From: Sphingomonas sp. Leaf357
GTDB taxonomy: Bacteria; Pseudomonadota; Alphaproteobacteria; Sphingomonadales; Sphingomonadaceae
Direction of reading: 5' to 3'
Assembly (NCBI RefSeq): GCF_001423845.1
Contig: NZ_LMPM01000001.1
Location: 905,492 to 969,491, forward strand
Length of the DNA stretch: 64,000 nt
Part shown: positions 8,230 through 18,183 of the stretch, one piece after another
Numbering within the stretch: position 1 is the stretch's first letter
How the letters are laid out: the number at the start of each line of letters is the position of its first letter
Translations under genes and position numbers: made by a program
The notes under the pieces: model-generated
The model's input: the letters and a program-made list of their open reading frames with translations, nothing else
What the model was told of the DNA's origin: nothing
Database searches by the model: none

Positions 8230-8913
8230 GTGAGCCTGACATTCTACACGAACCCGAACTCGCGCGGCAGGATCGTGCGCTGGATGCTCGAAGAGGTGGG
8301 CTGCGACTATGAGACCGTGGTGCTGGACTATCAGGAGTCGAGCGAGGGTGATGAATGGGGAGGGGCGGCGCTCGATCGGCCGGACGACGCATCCGACCTG
8401 CGCGCCGGCTTCTTCACCGACGTGAACCCGATCGGCAAGGTGCCCGCGATTGTCCATGACGGACATATTGTAACGGAGGCGGCGGCGATCATCGCCTATT
8501 TGGCGGAAGCTTTCCCAGCCGCAGGGCTGGCACCGACCGCCGCGGAGCGCGCCGACTATCTACGCTGGATGTTCTTCGCGGCAGGACCGGTCGAGCAGGC
8601 GGTGACAAACCACCGCGCTGGCTTCGTGCCCGCGCCGGAGCAGGAATTCTTCTTTGGTTACGGTAGCTACGGCCGAACGATGGATCAGCTCGAACGTGCG
8701 GTGAAAGGACGCCGCTACGTTGCGGGTGACCGCTTCACCGCCGCCGACATCTATCTCGGATCACATATCGGCTGGGGTCTTGGCTTGCAGACGGTGCCAC
8801 CTCGCGAAGCATTCCTGACCTATATTATGCCGCTGACGGCGCGCGAAGCGTATCTCCGCGGCGTGGCCAAAGACGACGCGCTGCTCGCGAAATCGGCAGC
8901 CCAAACCAACTGA
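8230..8913 (+). CDS. Glutathione S-transferase family protein
   Basis: A 227-aa cytosolic GST. The thioredoxin-like N-terminal domain begins TFYTNPNSRGRIVRWMLEE and includes NPIGKVPAI and the glutathione-binding EAAAIIAYLAEAF. The all-helical C-terminal domain includes FTAADIYLGSHIGWG. It probably conjugates or isomerises electrophiles with glutathione. The GTG start is supported by AAAGGA eight bases upstream. It is probably co-transcribed with the MarR gene. Confidence 0.9.
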   Translation: MSLTFYTNPNSRGRIVRWMLEEVGCDYETVVLDYQESSEGDEWGGAALDRPDDASDLRAGFFTDVNPIGKVPAIVHDGHIVTEAAAIIAYLAEAFPAAGLAPTAAERADYLRWMFFAAGPVEQAVTNHRAGFVPAPEQEFFFGYGSYGRTMDQLERAVKGRRYVAGDRFTAADIYLGSHIGWGLGLQTVPPREAFLTYIMPLTAREAYLRGVAKDDALLAKSAAQTN

Positions 8914-8932
8914 CCTGATTGATAACGGCTAC

Positions 8933-9562
8933 TCAGACCAAGTCGGCGCCTGCTTTGATGTCGCTTATCGTATTTGACGGGCATGATGCGGGTTTTCGTC
9001 CCAGAATGGAGGGCGTTATGCCCTTTTCCCGGAAGGCGTCTCTATACCAGTCTGCGTCATCGCCGCGATCTGCGAGCATCCGCTGCGCTTTGGGCAGATC
9101 GTCGAGTAGCGCTGCAGCGCCCGTATAATCGCCGACCTGGCCCGCCGTCAGGAAGAGGTTGAGCGGGCGACCGCCTGCATGAGTGACGGCGTGCAGCTTG
9201 GTGTTCATGCCTCCTTTGGTGTGGCCGATGAGCCGCTCCAGGCCCCCTTTTTTACCTGCAGGCTGGATGCTGTGCGGTGCGCCTTGAGATAGGTCGCGTC
9301 TATCATGATTGTCTTTGGCGTGGTGCCCGCAGCGGCCAGTCCTTCCTTCATGCGCAGGAACACGCCCCTCTCTCCCCTCCGCGTCCACCGGTTGTAAAGC
9401 GTCTTGGCCGGGCCATACACTCAGAAGGCGACGCTCAGGCCATCCTATCAGCTCGCCGAAACCGGTCAGTTGTTTCGGGACCAGAAAGTATTGGCCGAGC
9501 ATCCCGAAGCACGAGCATGTTCCCGAGAATGGGCAATCGCCTGCCATCTTGGAAGGTGACAA
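8933..9562 (-). pseudogene. Decayed IS5-type transposase
   Basis: Pieces of one DDE transposase appear in different frames on the minus strand: GPAKTLYNRW and MIDATYLKAHRTASSL in one, then HTKGGMNTKLHAVT and TAGQVGDYTGAAALLDDLPK in another, and a shifted tail with KYDKRH. The order is that of IS5-group transposases. Frameshifts separate the pieces, so the gene cannot make a functional enzyme. Clear terminal inverted repeats were not identified. The remnant fills the space between the GST and exonuclease genes. Confidence 0.8.
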
Positions 9563-9589
9563 TCATAGCGTTGGCCCTCGCCTGCCATA

Positions 9590-10495
9590 GTGTATGACCC
9601 TCCTATGTTCCGCGACGCCACTGCCCATGTTCCCGCCCAGGCCGCCCTGTCGGGGTCCGGCCCTGCTCCAGCTGGCAAACTCGACTTCGTCGCAATCGAC
9701 GTTGAGACCGCCTGCTCCCGCGTCAGCAGCATTTGCCAGATTGGTATCGTCGGCTTTCGCGGCGGCACGGTCGCGTTCGAATACGAAACTCTGCTCGATC
9801 CGCGTGATCACTTCAGCAGCTTCAATACCCGCATTCACGGCATCGCTGCCGACCATGTCGCAGGCAAGCCGTGCTTTGCCGACGTGCACGACATCATTGA
9901 CGGACACCTGGCCGGGCGAACCACTGTTGCACATTCTTATTTCGACAAAGGCGCGCTGGCGGCGGCCTGCCGCGTGCACGATCGGACAATGGTCGAGACA
10001 ACTTGGCTCGACAGTGCGCGCGTAGCGAAGCGTGCTTGGCCCGAACTTCCCAACCACAAGCTCAACGCGGTGTCGAAACACCTCGGCATCCCACTCCGGC
10101 ACCACGACGCCCTGAGTGACGCTCGCGCGGCGGGTATGATCCTCGTCAAAGCCATCGACCATACCGGCATACCGCTTGCAGGGTGGCTGGCGCCCTCGGT
10201 GGGGCAGCGGGCCGCTCCGGCACCACTCCCTGCGGCGGACGGTCCGTTCAGAAATCACCGAGTGGCGATCCTCGGCCAGCCCCGCAACGGCCCGCTTGCT
10301 CACCGGCTAGCGGGCGGTGGTGCGCGGATCGTCGCCGGCGTCGGCAGCACGACGACGATCTTGGCGGTCATCGGCGAGGAACCGTTCGGCTATCTGCGGT
10401 ACGACGCGCAATTCCGGAAGGCCTTAGAACTGCAACGGTCAGGCCGCGCGATCAGCATTATGTCTGAGCGCGAGGTGCTGCAGGTTCTCGCTTAG
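9590..10495 (+). CDS. DnaQ-like 3'-5' exonuclease with C-terminal BRCT-like domain
   Basis: A 301-aa protein. Residues ~30-195 form a DEDDh exonuclease: FVAIDVETA (Exo I), [10 protein letters not shown] (Exo II) and [10 protein letters not shown] (Exo III, with the His and Asp). The last ~75 residues, from [11 protein letters not shown] to [11 protein letters not shown], look like a BRCT fold. It is not the polymerase III proofreading subunit; a role in repair or RNA trimming is plausible. The start is uncertain: GTG 9590, or ATG 9605, which would remove five residues. Confidence 0.82.
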   Translation: MYDPPMFRDATAHVPAQAALSGSGPAPAGKLDFVAIDVETACSRVSSICQIGIVGFRGGTVAFEYETLLDPRDHFSSFNTRIHGIAADHVAGKPCFADVHDIIDGHLAGRTTVAHSYFDKGALAAACRVHDRTMVETTWLDSARVAKRAWPELPNHKLNAVSKHLGIPLRHHDALSDARAAGMILVKAIDHTGIPLAGWLAPSVGQRAAPAPLPAADGPFRNHRVAILGQPRNGPLAHRLAGGGARIVAGVGSTTTILAVIGEEPFGYLRYDAQFRKALELQRSGRAISIMSEREVLQVLA

Positions 10496-10563
10496 CGTCA
10501 ACGCGCGGCTGCGCCGTCCGGCACCTCGACATCATTGGGACGGCGCACCACATCCAGTCGATC

Positions 10564-11540
10564 ATGACCAGCTATACCAAGACCGACGAGGCCGTTGCCG
10601 CCCTCACACCCGAGCAGTTCCGTGTGACCCAACAGAACGGAACCGAGCGTCCCGGCACCGGCCCGCTGCTGAAGAACAAGCAGGCGGGCATCTATGTCGA
10701 CATCGTCTCGGGCGGGCCGCTGTTCGCCAGCGCCGACAAGTATGAGTCCGGCTGCGGATGGCCGAGCTTTACCAAACCCATCGATGCCGCCAACGTTAAG
10801 GCAACACGCGACTGGTCGATGCTCATCCCGCGCACGGAAGTGCGCTCCACGCAGGGCGACAGCCACCTCGGCCACGTCTTCAAGGATGGACCGCGAGACC
10901 GCGGTGGCTTGCGCTACTGCATCAACTCGGCCGCTCTTCGCTTCGTGGCACGGGCCGAGATGGCTGCGCAGGGCTATGGCGGCTATCTCGAACAGATTGA
11001 GGAGCCGCCCGCGACCACGCAGCGTGCAGTACTGGCCGGCGGCTGCTTCTGGGGCATGCAGGACCTGATCCGCAAACTCCCGGGCGTCGTCTCGACGCGC
11101 GTTGGCTATTCGGGCGGCGAGCTGCCGAACGCGACGTACCGCAACCACGGCAATCATGCCGAGGCGATCGAGACCGTCTTTGACCCCGCCCGCACGGACT
11201 TCCGCGCGTTGCTCGAATTCTTCTTTCAGATCCACGACCCGACGACGGTGAACCGGCAGGGCAACGACCGCGGCTCGAGCTACCGCTCGGCGATCTTCTA
11301 CACCGACGACGTGCAAAAGGCCGTCGCCGAGGAGACTATCTCGGACGTCGATGCATCGGGGCTCTGGCCGGGCAAGGTTGTGACCGAACTGTCCCCGGCA
11401 GGCGACTTCTGGGAGGCCGAACCGGAACACCAGGATTATCTCGAACGCAGACCCAACGGTACACGTGTCACTTCGTCCGGCCGAAGTGGAAACTGTCACG
11501 GCGTACGCCCGCTGTCGGGAACGAAACCACCGCAGCCTGA
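10564..11540 (+). pseudogene. msrBA: MsrB-MsrA methionine sulfoxide reductase fusion, frameshifted near the 3' end
   Basis: A bifunctional repair enzyme reducing Met-R-SO (MsrB) and Met-S-SO (MsrA). The MsrB half (residues 1-~140) has [14 protein letters not shown] and [11 protein letters not shown] with the catalytic Cys; the usual zinc cysteine before GGPLF is missing. The MsrA half begins near [10 protein letters not shown] with its catalytic Cys. After [12 protein letters not shown] the frame runs into 75 unrelated residues to 11694. A one-base insertion near 11459 restores [13 protein letters not shown], the normal MsrA end, and a stop at 11538-11540. Either a recent frameshift or a sequencing error; the catalytic cores are upstream of it. 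Confidence 0.85.
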
Positions 11541-11635
11541 CTGTAAGCTGACCCAAGCGAGCCTAATCGCGGCCGTAGGGACCCACAAAGCGACATTCAG
11601 GTCGGCTCCGCCTTTTACCGACATCGGAAGCTCGT

Positions 11636-12058
11636 TCATTTTGAGTCGGCAGGATCTTCGTCGAGCGTCGCAACTCCCATCAGCGGATGCATGACGAAGG
11701 TCCAGCCAACTCCGCCGACAATCATGAGGCGCAGCGATTGGCGATCTGCGGCGCCGAGCAGCGATGCCGCTCCTGACGAAGCGGGCAAGGTCACTGTCCT
11801 GCCATCCTGACAAATGCCGGTTGCCCAACCGCGCCGTCCGATACGGATCTCGCCGGCGAGGCGCTCAAGTGCCGTCTCGAGCGCCGTGCGCGCACGAGTA
11901 CCAGTGACCCACGCGTAACCATCGGGTTCCATAGCCGGAGGTGCCATGACGCTGGGATCGGGCATCGCACGCGGCCGTTTGTCATTATCAGCTTTTTGCT
12001 TATATTGATTAAGAGGGCGAACACCCTCCATACCCATCATGCGCGCAAACTCATCCAT
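11636..12058 (-). CDS. Hypothetical protein
   Basis: A 140-aa protein I do not recognise. The first ~45 residues are Met-, Pro- and charge-rich and look disordered. The middle ([20 protein letters not shown]) has a predicted helix, and [20 protein letters not shown] is hydrophobic enough to be a membrane segment or a buried strand. It is preceded by GGAGATACCG before ATG. It lies 97 bp downstream of the histidine kinase on the same strand start side, so the two are not obviously one operon. Confidence 0.5.
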   Translation of the reverse strand: MDEFARMMGMEGVRPLNQYKQKADNDKRPRAMPDPSVMAPPAMEPDGYAWVTGTRARTALETALERLAGEIRIGRRGWATGICQDGRTVTLPASSGAASLLGAADRQSLRLMIVGGVGWTFVMHPLMGVATLDEDPADSK

Positions 12059-12155
12059 CGGTATCTCCTGGGTCGCCTCTCGCGCAGTTCACACTGACTG
12101 AGATCTCGCGGACAATTTAACGTCACCCAGCCGTTTAAAGGCCTTCAGGCTGTGG

Positions 12156-14141
12156 TCATTCTCTGATCATCTTGTGCACACGGCGTTCTAGTTCGCCAAT
12201 GTTGAACGGCTTTGTCAGTATCTCCATGCCTTTATCCAGATTGCCGGCACCAACGGCGGCATTCGCGGCATAACCGGTGACGAACAGCACCTTCAGCATG
12301 GGCCGGACGGCGCGGCCAGCATCGGCGACCTGCCGCCCGTTAAGCCCGCCGGGTAAACCGACATCGGTAATCAGCAGGTCGATCCGTTCGTCCGACCGCA
12401 TCACCTTAACCCCGGCGGGTCCCGTTGACGCCTCGAATACTCGGTAGCCGGCCTCCGTCAGGATTTCGCTGACGAGTTGCCGGATAGCGATCTCGTCCTC
12501 GACAATCAAAATAGTCTCGCCCGGCGTCGCGTGAAGTGGTTCGCGCTCGCCCTCAGCTGAACTGGCCGTGGCAACGGCGCCTAAATAGCGAGGAAGATAG
12601 AGGCACATCGTCGTACCGTGGCCTACCTCGGAGTAGATGCGCACCTGTCCGCCCGACTGCCGGACAAAGCCGTAGATCATCGATAGGCCGAGACCCGTCC
12701 CCTGTCCGATCGGCTTAGTCGTGAAGAACGGATCGAAGACGCGATCGATGATCTCCGGCGACATGCCGGTTCCCGTATCGGTTACGCATAGCGAGACGTA
12801 TTCGCCTTCGGGCAAGTCCTGACTTGTAGCAGCGCGCGCATCTAAGTGCTTGTTGTTCGTTTCGATGGTCAGCCTGCCACCTTCGGGCATCGCGTCTCGT
12901 GCGTTAATGCACAGGTTCAGCAGGGCGTTTTCCAACTGCGGCGCATCGACGAGTACGTGCCACAATCCTTCAGTCGCTTCGATCTTCAGCTCGATTTCCG
13001 GCCCTAGCGTTCGATCGATGATCTCCTCCATACCCGCGATCAGCCGATTGGCATCAGTCGGGGTAGGCGCCAGCGTCTGCCGGCGCGAGAAGGCAAGAAG
13101 CCGCTGCGTCAGTGCGGCAGCCCGGCTTGCGCCTGTTTGCGCCATGGTAATGTAGCGATCGAGTTTGTCATACTGGCCAGCCTGAAGCCTGAGGCCGAGC
13201 ATTTCGAGCCCACCTGTGACGGCCGTGAGCAAATTGTTGAAGTCGTGCGCAATGCCTCCGGTCAGCTGGCCGACCGCCTCCATCTTCTGGCTTTGGCGCA
13301 AAGCCTCTTCGATACGGCGCTGCTCGGTGATGTCTCTTCCGACCGTGTAGAAGAGCCCGCTGCCTGGCTTCGTGTCCGGCACCGCCGACCAGGCAAAAGC
13401 GACTGGCGTGCCATCCCCTTTCAGAAGGCGCACGTGAAACTGGTGGACCGGTTCGCCACCCATCAGCGTCGCCACAACGTCCCCCGTCGTTGCCAGATCG
13501 TCCGGGTGGATAATGTCGCTAAACGGATGCGCGATCAGTTCGTTATGAGGTCGCCCCAAAATGGCGGACCAGGCAGGATTGATTGTCTTCAAATAACCAT
13601 CAAACGTCGCAACGCCGAAAAGATCGCGCGTCATCTCGAACAGCCGATTGCGCGCTGCCGACGACGCTCGCTCGGCAACGATGCTGTCCGTTGTCTCGAT
13701 GCACGCGCAAAAGAGCCCAGCGACGGCGCCCGTTTCGCTCCGGACCGGCGTGTAGCTGAATGCGAAATGCGCTTCGGAATCCCGGCCCGGACGATCCAGC
13801 TCCAGAACGAGATCGGCCATATGGATCGGCTCTCCCCGTGCGACGGCATCGAACAACGGTATCAGTTCACTGCGTACTTCAGGCCAGACTTCAAAGAACG
13901 GCCGGCTGAACGCGGCGGGATGACGGTCGGCTAGCATCGGCGCGTAACCATCGTTGTAGAGCAGCACGTGATCTTCGCCCCAGCCGACAAACATCGGCTG
14001 GTCGGCCGCGAGGAGAACGCCGACCAGCGTTTTCAGCGGTTGCGGCCAACTTTCCGGGAGTCCTAGAGGCGAGTTCGACCAGTCGTGTGCTCGCATAACT
14101 GCGCCCATCGCCCCGCCCCCTGCCAACACGTCAAAATGCAA
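12156..14141 (-). CDS. Hybrid sensor histidine kinase / response regulator with two PAS domains
   Basis: A 661-aa soluble hybrid kinase. Residues ~25-155 and ~165-275 are PAS-type sensor domains ([36 protein letters not shown] core). The HisKA box has His299 in [11 protein letters not shown]. The ATPase has the N box [13 protein letters not shown]1 DTGTGM and G2 GTGLGLSM. A receiver domain (~545-660) has acidic VEDE, the phosphoacceptor Asp593 in [11 protein letters not shown] and Lys in TKPF. No transmembrane segment is seen, so it senses a cytoplasmic cue. No partner regulator gene is adjacent. Some relatives are light- or redox-sensing, but no flavin-binding LOV motif is evident. Confidence 0.92.
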   Translation of the reverse strand: MHFDVLAGGGAMGAVMRAHDWSNSPLGLPESWPQPLKTLVGVLLAADQPMFVGWGEDHVLLYNDGYAPMLADRHPAAFSRPFFEVWPEVRSELIPLFDAVARGEPIHMADLVLELDRPGRDSEAHFAFSYTPVRSETGAVAGLFCACIETTDSIVAERASSAARNRLFEMTRDLFGVATFDGYLKTINPAWSAILGRPHNELIAHPFSDIIHPDDLATTGDVVATLMGGEPVHQFHVRLLKGDGTPVAFAWSAVPDTKPGSGLFYTVGRDITEQRRIEEALRQSQKMEAVGQLTGGIAHDFNNLLTAVTGGLEMLGLRLQAGQYDKLDRYITMAQTGASRAAALTQRLLAFSRRQTLAPTPTDANRLIAGMEEIIDRTLGPEIELKIEATEGLWHVLVDAPQLENALLNLCINARDAMPEGGRLTIETNNKHLDARAATSQDLPEGEYVSLCVTDTGTGMSPEIIDRVFDPFFTTKPIGQGTGLGLSMIYGFVRQSGGQVRIYSEVGHGTTMCLYLPRYLGAVATASSAEGEREPLHATPGETILIVEDEIAIRQLVSEILTEAGYRVFEASTGPAGVKVMRSDERIDLLITDVGLPGGLNGRQVADAGRAVRPMLKVLFVTGYAANAAVGAGNLDKGMEILTKPFNIGELERRVHKMIRE

Positions 14142-14502
14142 TTATCCAACTCCACCAGCGCCTGAGTTTTAAGCATTAAGCAGGTTCCGCGCCGAGCACA
14201 GCACCTGTTTTCGGTCTTAGGCTGACAAACCGACGTTTGAAGAGTTCGAAAGACTAGGACGCTTTATACGATCGCGACGGCAGCTGGTTATAAACCTCCT
14301 CGCTACCCGAGCTTAGCGGTCACTGTTGCTTTTGCCCACATCTGAACCGTCACAGCGCTTTTCGTGTTCCCCAACTTCCGCCATTCGTTAATCGTGACCC
14401 GGACAGAGGTTTTCACCAAGGGCGACAACGCTCAACGACGATGATCGGGTTTGGCGGTCTGTGCTCTCCACGATGACGAAATGCGCGAAGAATACGTTCG
14501 GT
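14142..14502. other. Intergenic region without a recognised gene
   Basis: About 360 bp upstream of the histidine kinase. It should hold the kinase promoter, but no convincing -35/-10 pair was seen and no ORF is recognisable. Confidence 0.4.
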
Positions 14503-14660
14503 TAGAAGCTGTACCGGCGCATCCCGTCGTCGACGAGTAGGACGATGCCCGTTACGTAGCTGGCGCGAGGCGAAGCGAGGAACGTCACCGCGTTAGCGCC
14601 ACCCTCCTGTTGGCCAAAGTCGCGCAGCGCGATCTCACGGCTGGCGAACCTGGTGCGCCA
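14503..14660 (-). pseudogene. C-terminal remnant of a short-chain dehydrogenase
   Basis: The minus strand reads GANAVTFLASPRASYVTGIV, then LLVDDG and a TAA at 14503. That is the conserved C-terminal end of SDR enzymes (VxFLAS...YVTGxxLxVDGG). The upstream two-thirds of the gene, including the cofactor and Tyr-Lys motifs, is missing. It is a relic of a deleted gene. Confidence 0.7.
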
Positions 14661-14802
14661 CTCTTCGGGATGTGTTCGCTTGATGGTCGCATCCTATCGA
14701 GGTCCGCTCATTTTATTCAAGGCCGGAACGCTGCTGGGAGTTGAGCGGTTGGGGGATCACCAAAAGGCAATTTCGTCCAAGGTACGAAAAAGGACCGCTC
14801 CC

Positions 14803-15305
14803 ATGGCTGCCCCGGAAGATCTCAAGGAAATCTATACCGACGAGCTGAAGGATCTCTGGTCCGCAAACGACCAAATGAAAAGTTGCTGAAGAAAATCACC
14901 TCGAAAGCGAGCGACGCGGCGCTGAAGGAGATGTTGTCCAACTCTCAAGACAGCATCCAGAAGCACACGGACGTGCTGAAGGCGCTAATTGCGGCGAACG
15001 ATGAAAAAGTCTCGAAGGAGCATTGCAAGGGGATGGAAGGTCTGGTTGCTGAAGCCACCAAACACGTTCTCGAGGAGGGACCGGACAAAGGCCCTCTGCT
15101 CGACGTCATGATAATTGCTCAATATCAGCGAATGAGCCATTACGGCATCGCAGGCTTCGGGACTGCTGCCGCCTATGCAAAGGCGCTTGGTCTCAAGGAC
15201 GATACAAAGACGCTCAAGAATGCCACCAAACAGATTTATGGTGGCGACGAATATATGACCAAGCTCGCCGAAACGAGCGTCAACTTGCAGGCAGAAGGCG
15301 CCTGA
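14803..15305 (+). pseudogene. DUF892 (YciE/YciF-type) ferritin-like protein, frameshifted
   Basis: The gene begins MAAPEDLKEIYTDELKDLWS at ATG 14803 and ends LAETSVNLQAEGA at 15305, but the frame changes at about 14876-14882: the first part runs into a TGA after NDQMKSC, and the rest continues as KLLKKITSKAS in another frame. One missing base explains it. The combined ~167 aa matches the length and helical pattern of DUF892 proteins, which are ferritin-like four-helix proteins linked to stress responses. Translation could restart at ATG 14883 to give 140 aa. A true mutation or a base-calling error. Confidence 0.8.
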
Positions 15306-15345
15306 TCTGACACGCGCGGATCCGATGGTCGGCGGGTTGTTATAC

Positions 15346-15375
15346 CACCGCCGCATGGTTACGCATGCGGCGGTG
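15346..15375. terminator. Strong hairpin after the DUF892 gene
   Basis: CACCGCCGCATG (15346-15357) and CATGCGGCGGTG (15364-15375) form a perfect 12-bp stem with a 6-nt loop, 40 bp after the stop codon. There is no clear run of T after the stem, so rho-independent termination is possible but not certain. Confidence 0.5.
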
Positions 15376-15659
15376 AGTTACTCACGGATCATCAATTGAT
15401 GACGACGTACCAATTGAGCGAGCCGGCATCATTCGTCGAACCGCGAAAGGCGACGAAGCCTCGGAGGGGTCTGGTAAGGTGATTGGCGAAGGCTCGCTGG
15501 CAGATTGCGCAGAAATTTGCGAAAAATTGTCTTACGAGCGCTCCTCGCTTCGGATAGATGTTGACCCATGACGCTTAACGGCACTCCAGAGTGCTGGGTT
15601 ATACGGTCGGTTCTGGTGGCTAATGAACAGCGGCTCGTAGCAATAGCCCGCTATCGATG
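15376..15659. other. Intergenic region, nothing recognised
   Basis: About 280 bp between the hairpin and the alpha/beta hydrolase stop codon. No ORF, repeat or motif of note was seen. Confidence 0.4.
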
Positions 15660-16481
15660 TCACCGCGCTTGCGTTGCGCTAGCCACCTCGTCGATTGCCG
15701 CTACGACGTCCTGCAAGTTCGTGACGTAGAGGTCGTGGTCACCGTCGACCACGCGCATACGGCCCCTCTTGCCTGCTTGCGCGGCGGCCTCTGACGCTGC
15801 GACGAAGGCGTCGTAAATTCGCCCGCAGATCTCCGCAGTTCTGCATTGAAAACGCTCAGTCGAGATCATGATCACGTAGGGAATATCGGGCGGGTTGGCA
15901 GTGTCGATGACCCTGCTTAGGTCACTCGCGTCGATATGCTCGTTGTTGTCGCCCGCCATCCAAGCTGCATCGGCGGCGCGTTGCGACGGCGACATCAATG
16001 GGTAGGCGAACCGCGACCACTCTCGCGACGTGCCGGGCTGGTTGCTTGTCACGAACCCCGCGACCTCATGGGAGGTCGCATACGATCGCACCAGCAGTCC
16101 GCCCATGGAGGTGCCAAAAAGAATATAAGGGCCATGCTCGTGGGCTGCGGAAAGAGCGTCGAAAGCGTCTTCGGTCAGATCAACTGCTTTCCGGGGGAGT
16201 GGAGCAGCGGAGCTGCCTCCAACGTTGCGTCGGTCGTACGCGCACACGTGGTAGCGGCCGGATAGCGCCGCGAACAGCGCGGTCATGTGAGTGCGACGCC
16301 CCCCATCTCCCGGCTCAAGCAGAACCGTAAACTTCCCGCGCCCGGCGCAGCGCAAAGCGATGGTCCTACCCCCCGAAAGCTCGACCACTCGATCTTCTGC
16401 GTTCGACAGTGTGGGTTCACCGGGGCTTGGCGGAGTCGCGGCAAGCACAGCAGTGATGAGAGGGAAATGCCATAACGCCAT
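15660..16481 (-). CDS. Secreted alpha/beta hydrolase
   Basis: A 273-aa alpha/beta-hydrolase-fold protein. Residues 1-15 (MALWHFPLITAVLAA) look like a short signal peptide. The nucleophile elbow is GTSMGG, with CAYDRRNVGGSS before it and a C-terminal DGDHDLYV that would supply the catalytic His. Substrate unknown. It stands alone, with decayed DNA on both sides. Proteins of this kind are often annotated as esterases or proline-iminopeptidase-like hydrolases. Confidence 0.8.
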   Translation of the reverse strand: MALWHFPLITAVLAATPPSPGEPTLSNAEDRVVELSGGRTIALRCAGRGKFTVLLEPGDGGRRTHMTALFAALSGRYHVCAYDRRNVGGSSAAPLPRKAVDLTEDAFDALSAAHEHGPYILFGTSMGGLLVRSYATSHEVAGFVTSNQPGTSREWSRFAYPLMSPSQRAADAAWMAGDNNEHIDASDLSRVIDTANPPDIPYVIMISTERFQCRTAEICGRIYDAFVAASEAAAQAGKRGRMRVVDGDHDLYVTNLQDVVAAIDEVASATQAR

Positions 16482-16812
16482 CTGTCAGACATAGCTTTCC
16501 TGCTAAGCATCGCAACGTCCGTTACTAAGCGGCCGCGGAATAGCAGCTTCGTCTCAGCGCGGCCCCGGTCAGGACCGAGCTGACGCGCGGCGGCAGAAAC
16601 AAAGGGGCGGACATTCGATGCGTTTTCGGCGCAGTTTGGAAGCGGCGATTCGTTCAGCTACTTGGCAGCCCGGTCTAAGCTTCAAAGCAGGCATCTCTAC
16701 ACCTTAAGCGGAAACCCCGCGCGGGGGCATCGGCTATGTTATTCAGGGAAACGTCATTACGAGGACAGGAGCGGGCTAATAACCATCGGACGGGCTGACC
16801 ACAGGACGAGAG
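16482..16812. other. Intergenic region with a dispersed-motif copy
   Basis: No gene recognised. Near 16600-16620 there is ACAAAGGGGCGGACATTC, similar to the dispersed motif at 7361 and 11580. The short open frames here have no recognisable product. Confidence 0.4.
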
Positions 16813-17016
16813 ATGACCGAGAATCAGGGCGATCTCGTCGGCATTGCGGCCTACATCTTTCTGCTAGGCGCTTAACTGAACTCGCAGCTGGAGCGCAGGA
16901 CTGCCAGAGACACGACTACCAGTCTCACGACGCCGCCTGGTAAGCGCGGAGCTGTGGTCGCCAACGTGGTCGGCAGCGTTGCGTCGCCAGAAGTCCGTGA
17001 CGCGCTAGAGGAATAG
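16813..17016 (+). pseudogene. Possible small gene with an in-frame stop
   Basis: After a good ribosome-binding site (GGACGAGAG) an ATG opens MTENQGDLVGIAAYIFLLGA, then TAA at 16873. The same frame continues for 46 codons with a protein-like composition (LNSQLERRTARD ... VANVVGSV ... RDALEE) to TAG at 17014. The family is not recognised. It may be a nonsense-mutated 67-aa gene or chance. Confidence 0.3.
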
Positions 17017-17097
17017 AATGTCCCCCGTAAGTGCCGGATCGGACAGATTCCGTTGATGGATTTCCCGCGGCTGCCGGCCAAGCGGGGTTTTTAAGGC

Positions 17098-18183
17098 TCA
17101 GGCTAGCTTGAAGCCCTCCTTGTTCGCAAGCACCGTGATGTGGGCGTTACGTTCTTTGCCAAGCGCCGCATGGAGGGGCGGAAAGATCATGTCCTCCTCC
17201 TCACGGATGTGTGCCTCTAGCTCGGCGCGGAAAGAGGCGACCATTTCGAGGAAGTTGGGCGAAGCATTATCCATTTCCTCAAGGTCGTAGAGATTTTGCT
17301 TCACATAGCCGTGGTCGTGATTGAGCTTGTCGGCATCGGCCTTGTCGCCCCACGCACGAAGCGCTGGGTAGATCACATTTTCCTCCGTGAAAGCGTGTTT
17401 GCCGAGTGCGTGCTTTAGCTGGGTCAGAAGGACGGTGCGCTTGCCAGTGTCTTCACTGCCTGTCGCCTGCAGCTTGTCAAACAGGCCCAACGCAAGCTTG
17501 TGTTCGACTTTGACGGCGTCCAGCCAATCGCCGGCAAGCGCGCTGGGCGACTGCACGACAATCTTACGCCCTAGGTTTACGGCAAGTCCTGTAACGACAC
17601 CGGCGGCCGCCGCACCGACGATCGAAGCGATCCGGCCGGTCACTGCTGACTTAGCCCCCTCAACTGCGGCACCGGCGCGCTTTGCGGCCGCCTTGGGGGC
17701 GGCGGCAGCTGTCTTTCGAGCCGACGACGCTCGGCGGTTGACGACTTTGGCCACCTTGCGCGGTGTAGCAGCCACGGTTTTCACCACGGGCGCGACCGAC
17801 TTAACCACCGGCTGTGATGCGCTGTCTAGAGCTGCTAAGATAGGGGCTGCGGCGTCGCCCGCCGCCTCCAGAACCGATTTCGAAGCGCCCTTCGAGGTTG
17901 ATCTGTTCGACGAGGCCGCGGCAGTTTTGCGCTTCGGGGACGAGGGGGTCGATGCGCCGGCAGCGGATTTGGCAGTCGCACGCTTGCGGTTCGGAGCGAC
18001 CTTAGCGCCGTCGCCGACCGCAGCTTCCAAAGCCTCCCGGCTGCTCCCGACACGGTCGATCAGCGCCTGCGCATTCTGACGAGTGAGCCCATGCTTCGTT
18101 GCGAAGTAATCGACCTCGTAAGTTTCGCTTTTCGACACTGTCGCCTGGTCGCGCGCGCCGCGATTATCCTTGTCGTCCGCCAT
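17098..18183 (-). CDS. DUF3606-linker-hemerythrin protein
   Basis: A 361-aa protein starting at ATG 18183, preceded by GGGAGGACAGCGAC, a strong ribosome-binding site. Residues ~20-55 (YEVDYFATKHGLTRQNAQAL) are a DUF3606 module. Residues ~60-210 are an Ala/Lys/Ser/Pro-rich, histone H1-like linker with a hydrophobic patch near 187-204. Residues ~218-345 are a hemerythrin-like domain: VEHKLALGLFDKL, KHAFTEENVIYP, LNHDHGYV and EAHIREEEDMIFPPL, giving the His and Glu ligands of a di-iron site. Hemerythrin-like proteins sense or store O2, NO or iron. The basic linker might bind DNA. A longer upstream frame exists but lacks a better start. Confidence 0.85.
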   Translation of the reverse strand: MADDKDNRGARDQATVSKSETYEVDYFATKHGLTRQNAQALIDRVGSSREALEAAVGDGAKVAPNRKRATAKSAAGASTPSSPKRKTAAASSNRSTSKGASKSVLEAAGDAAAPILAALDSASQPVVKSVAPVVKTVAATPRKVAKVVNRRASSARKTAAAAPKAAAKRAGAAVEGAKSAVTGRIASIVGAAAAGVVTGLAVNLGRKIVVQSPSALAGDWLDAVKVEHKLALGLFDKLQATGSEDTGKRTVLLTQLKHALGKHAFTEENVIYPALRAWGDKADADKLNHDHGYVKQNLYDLEEMDNASPNFLEMVASFRAELEAHIREEEDMIFPPLHAALGKERNAHITVLANKEGFKLA

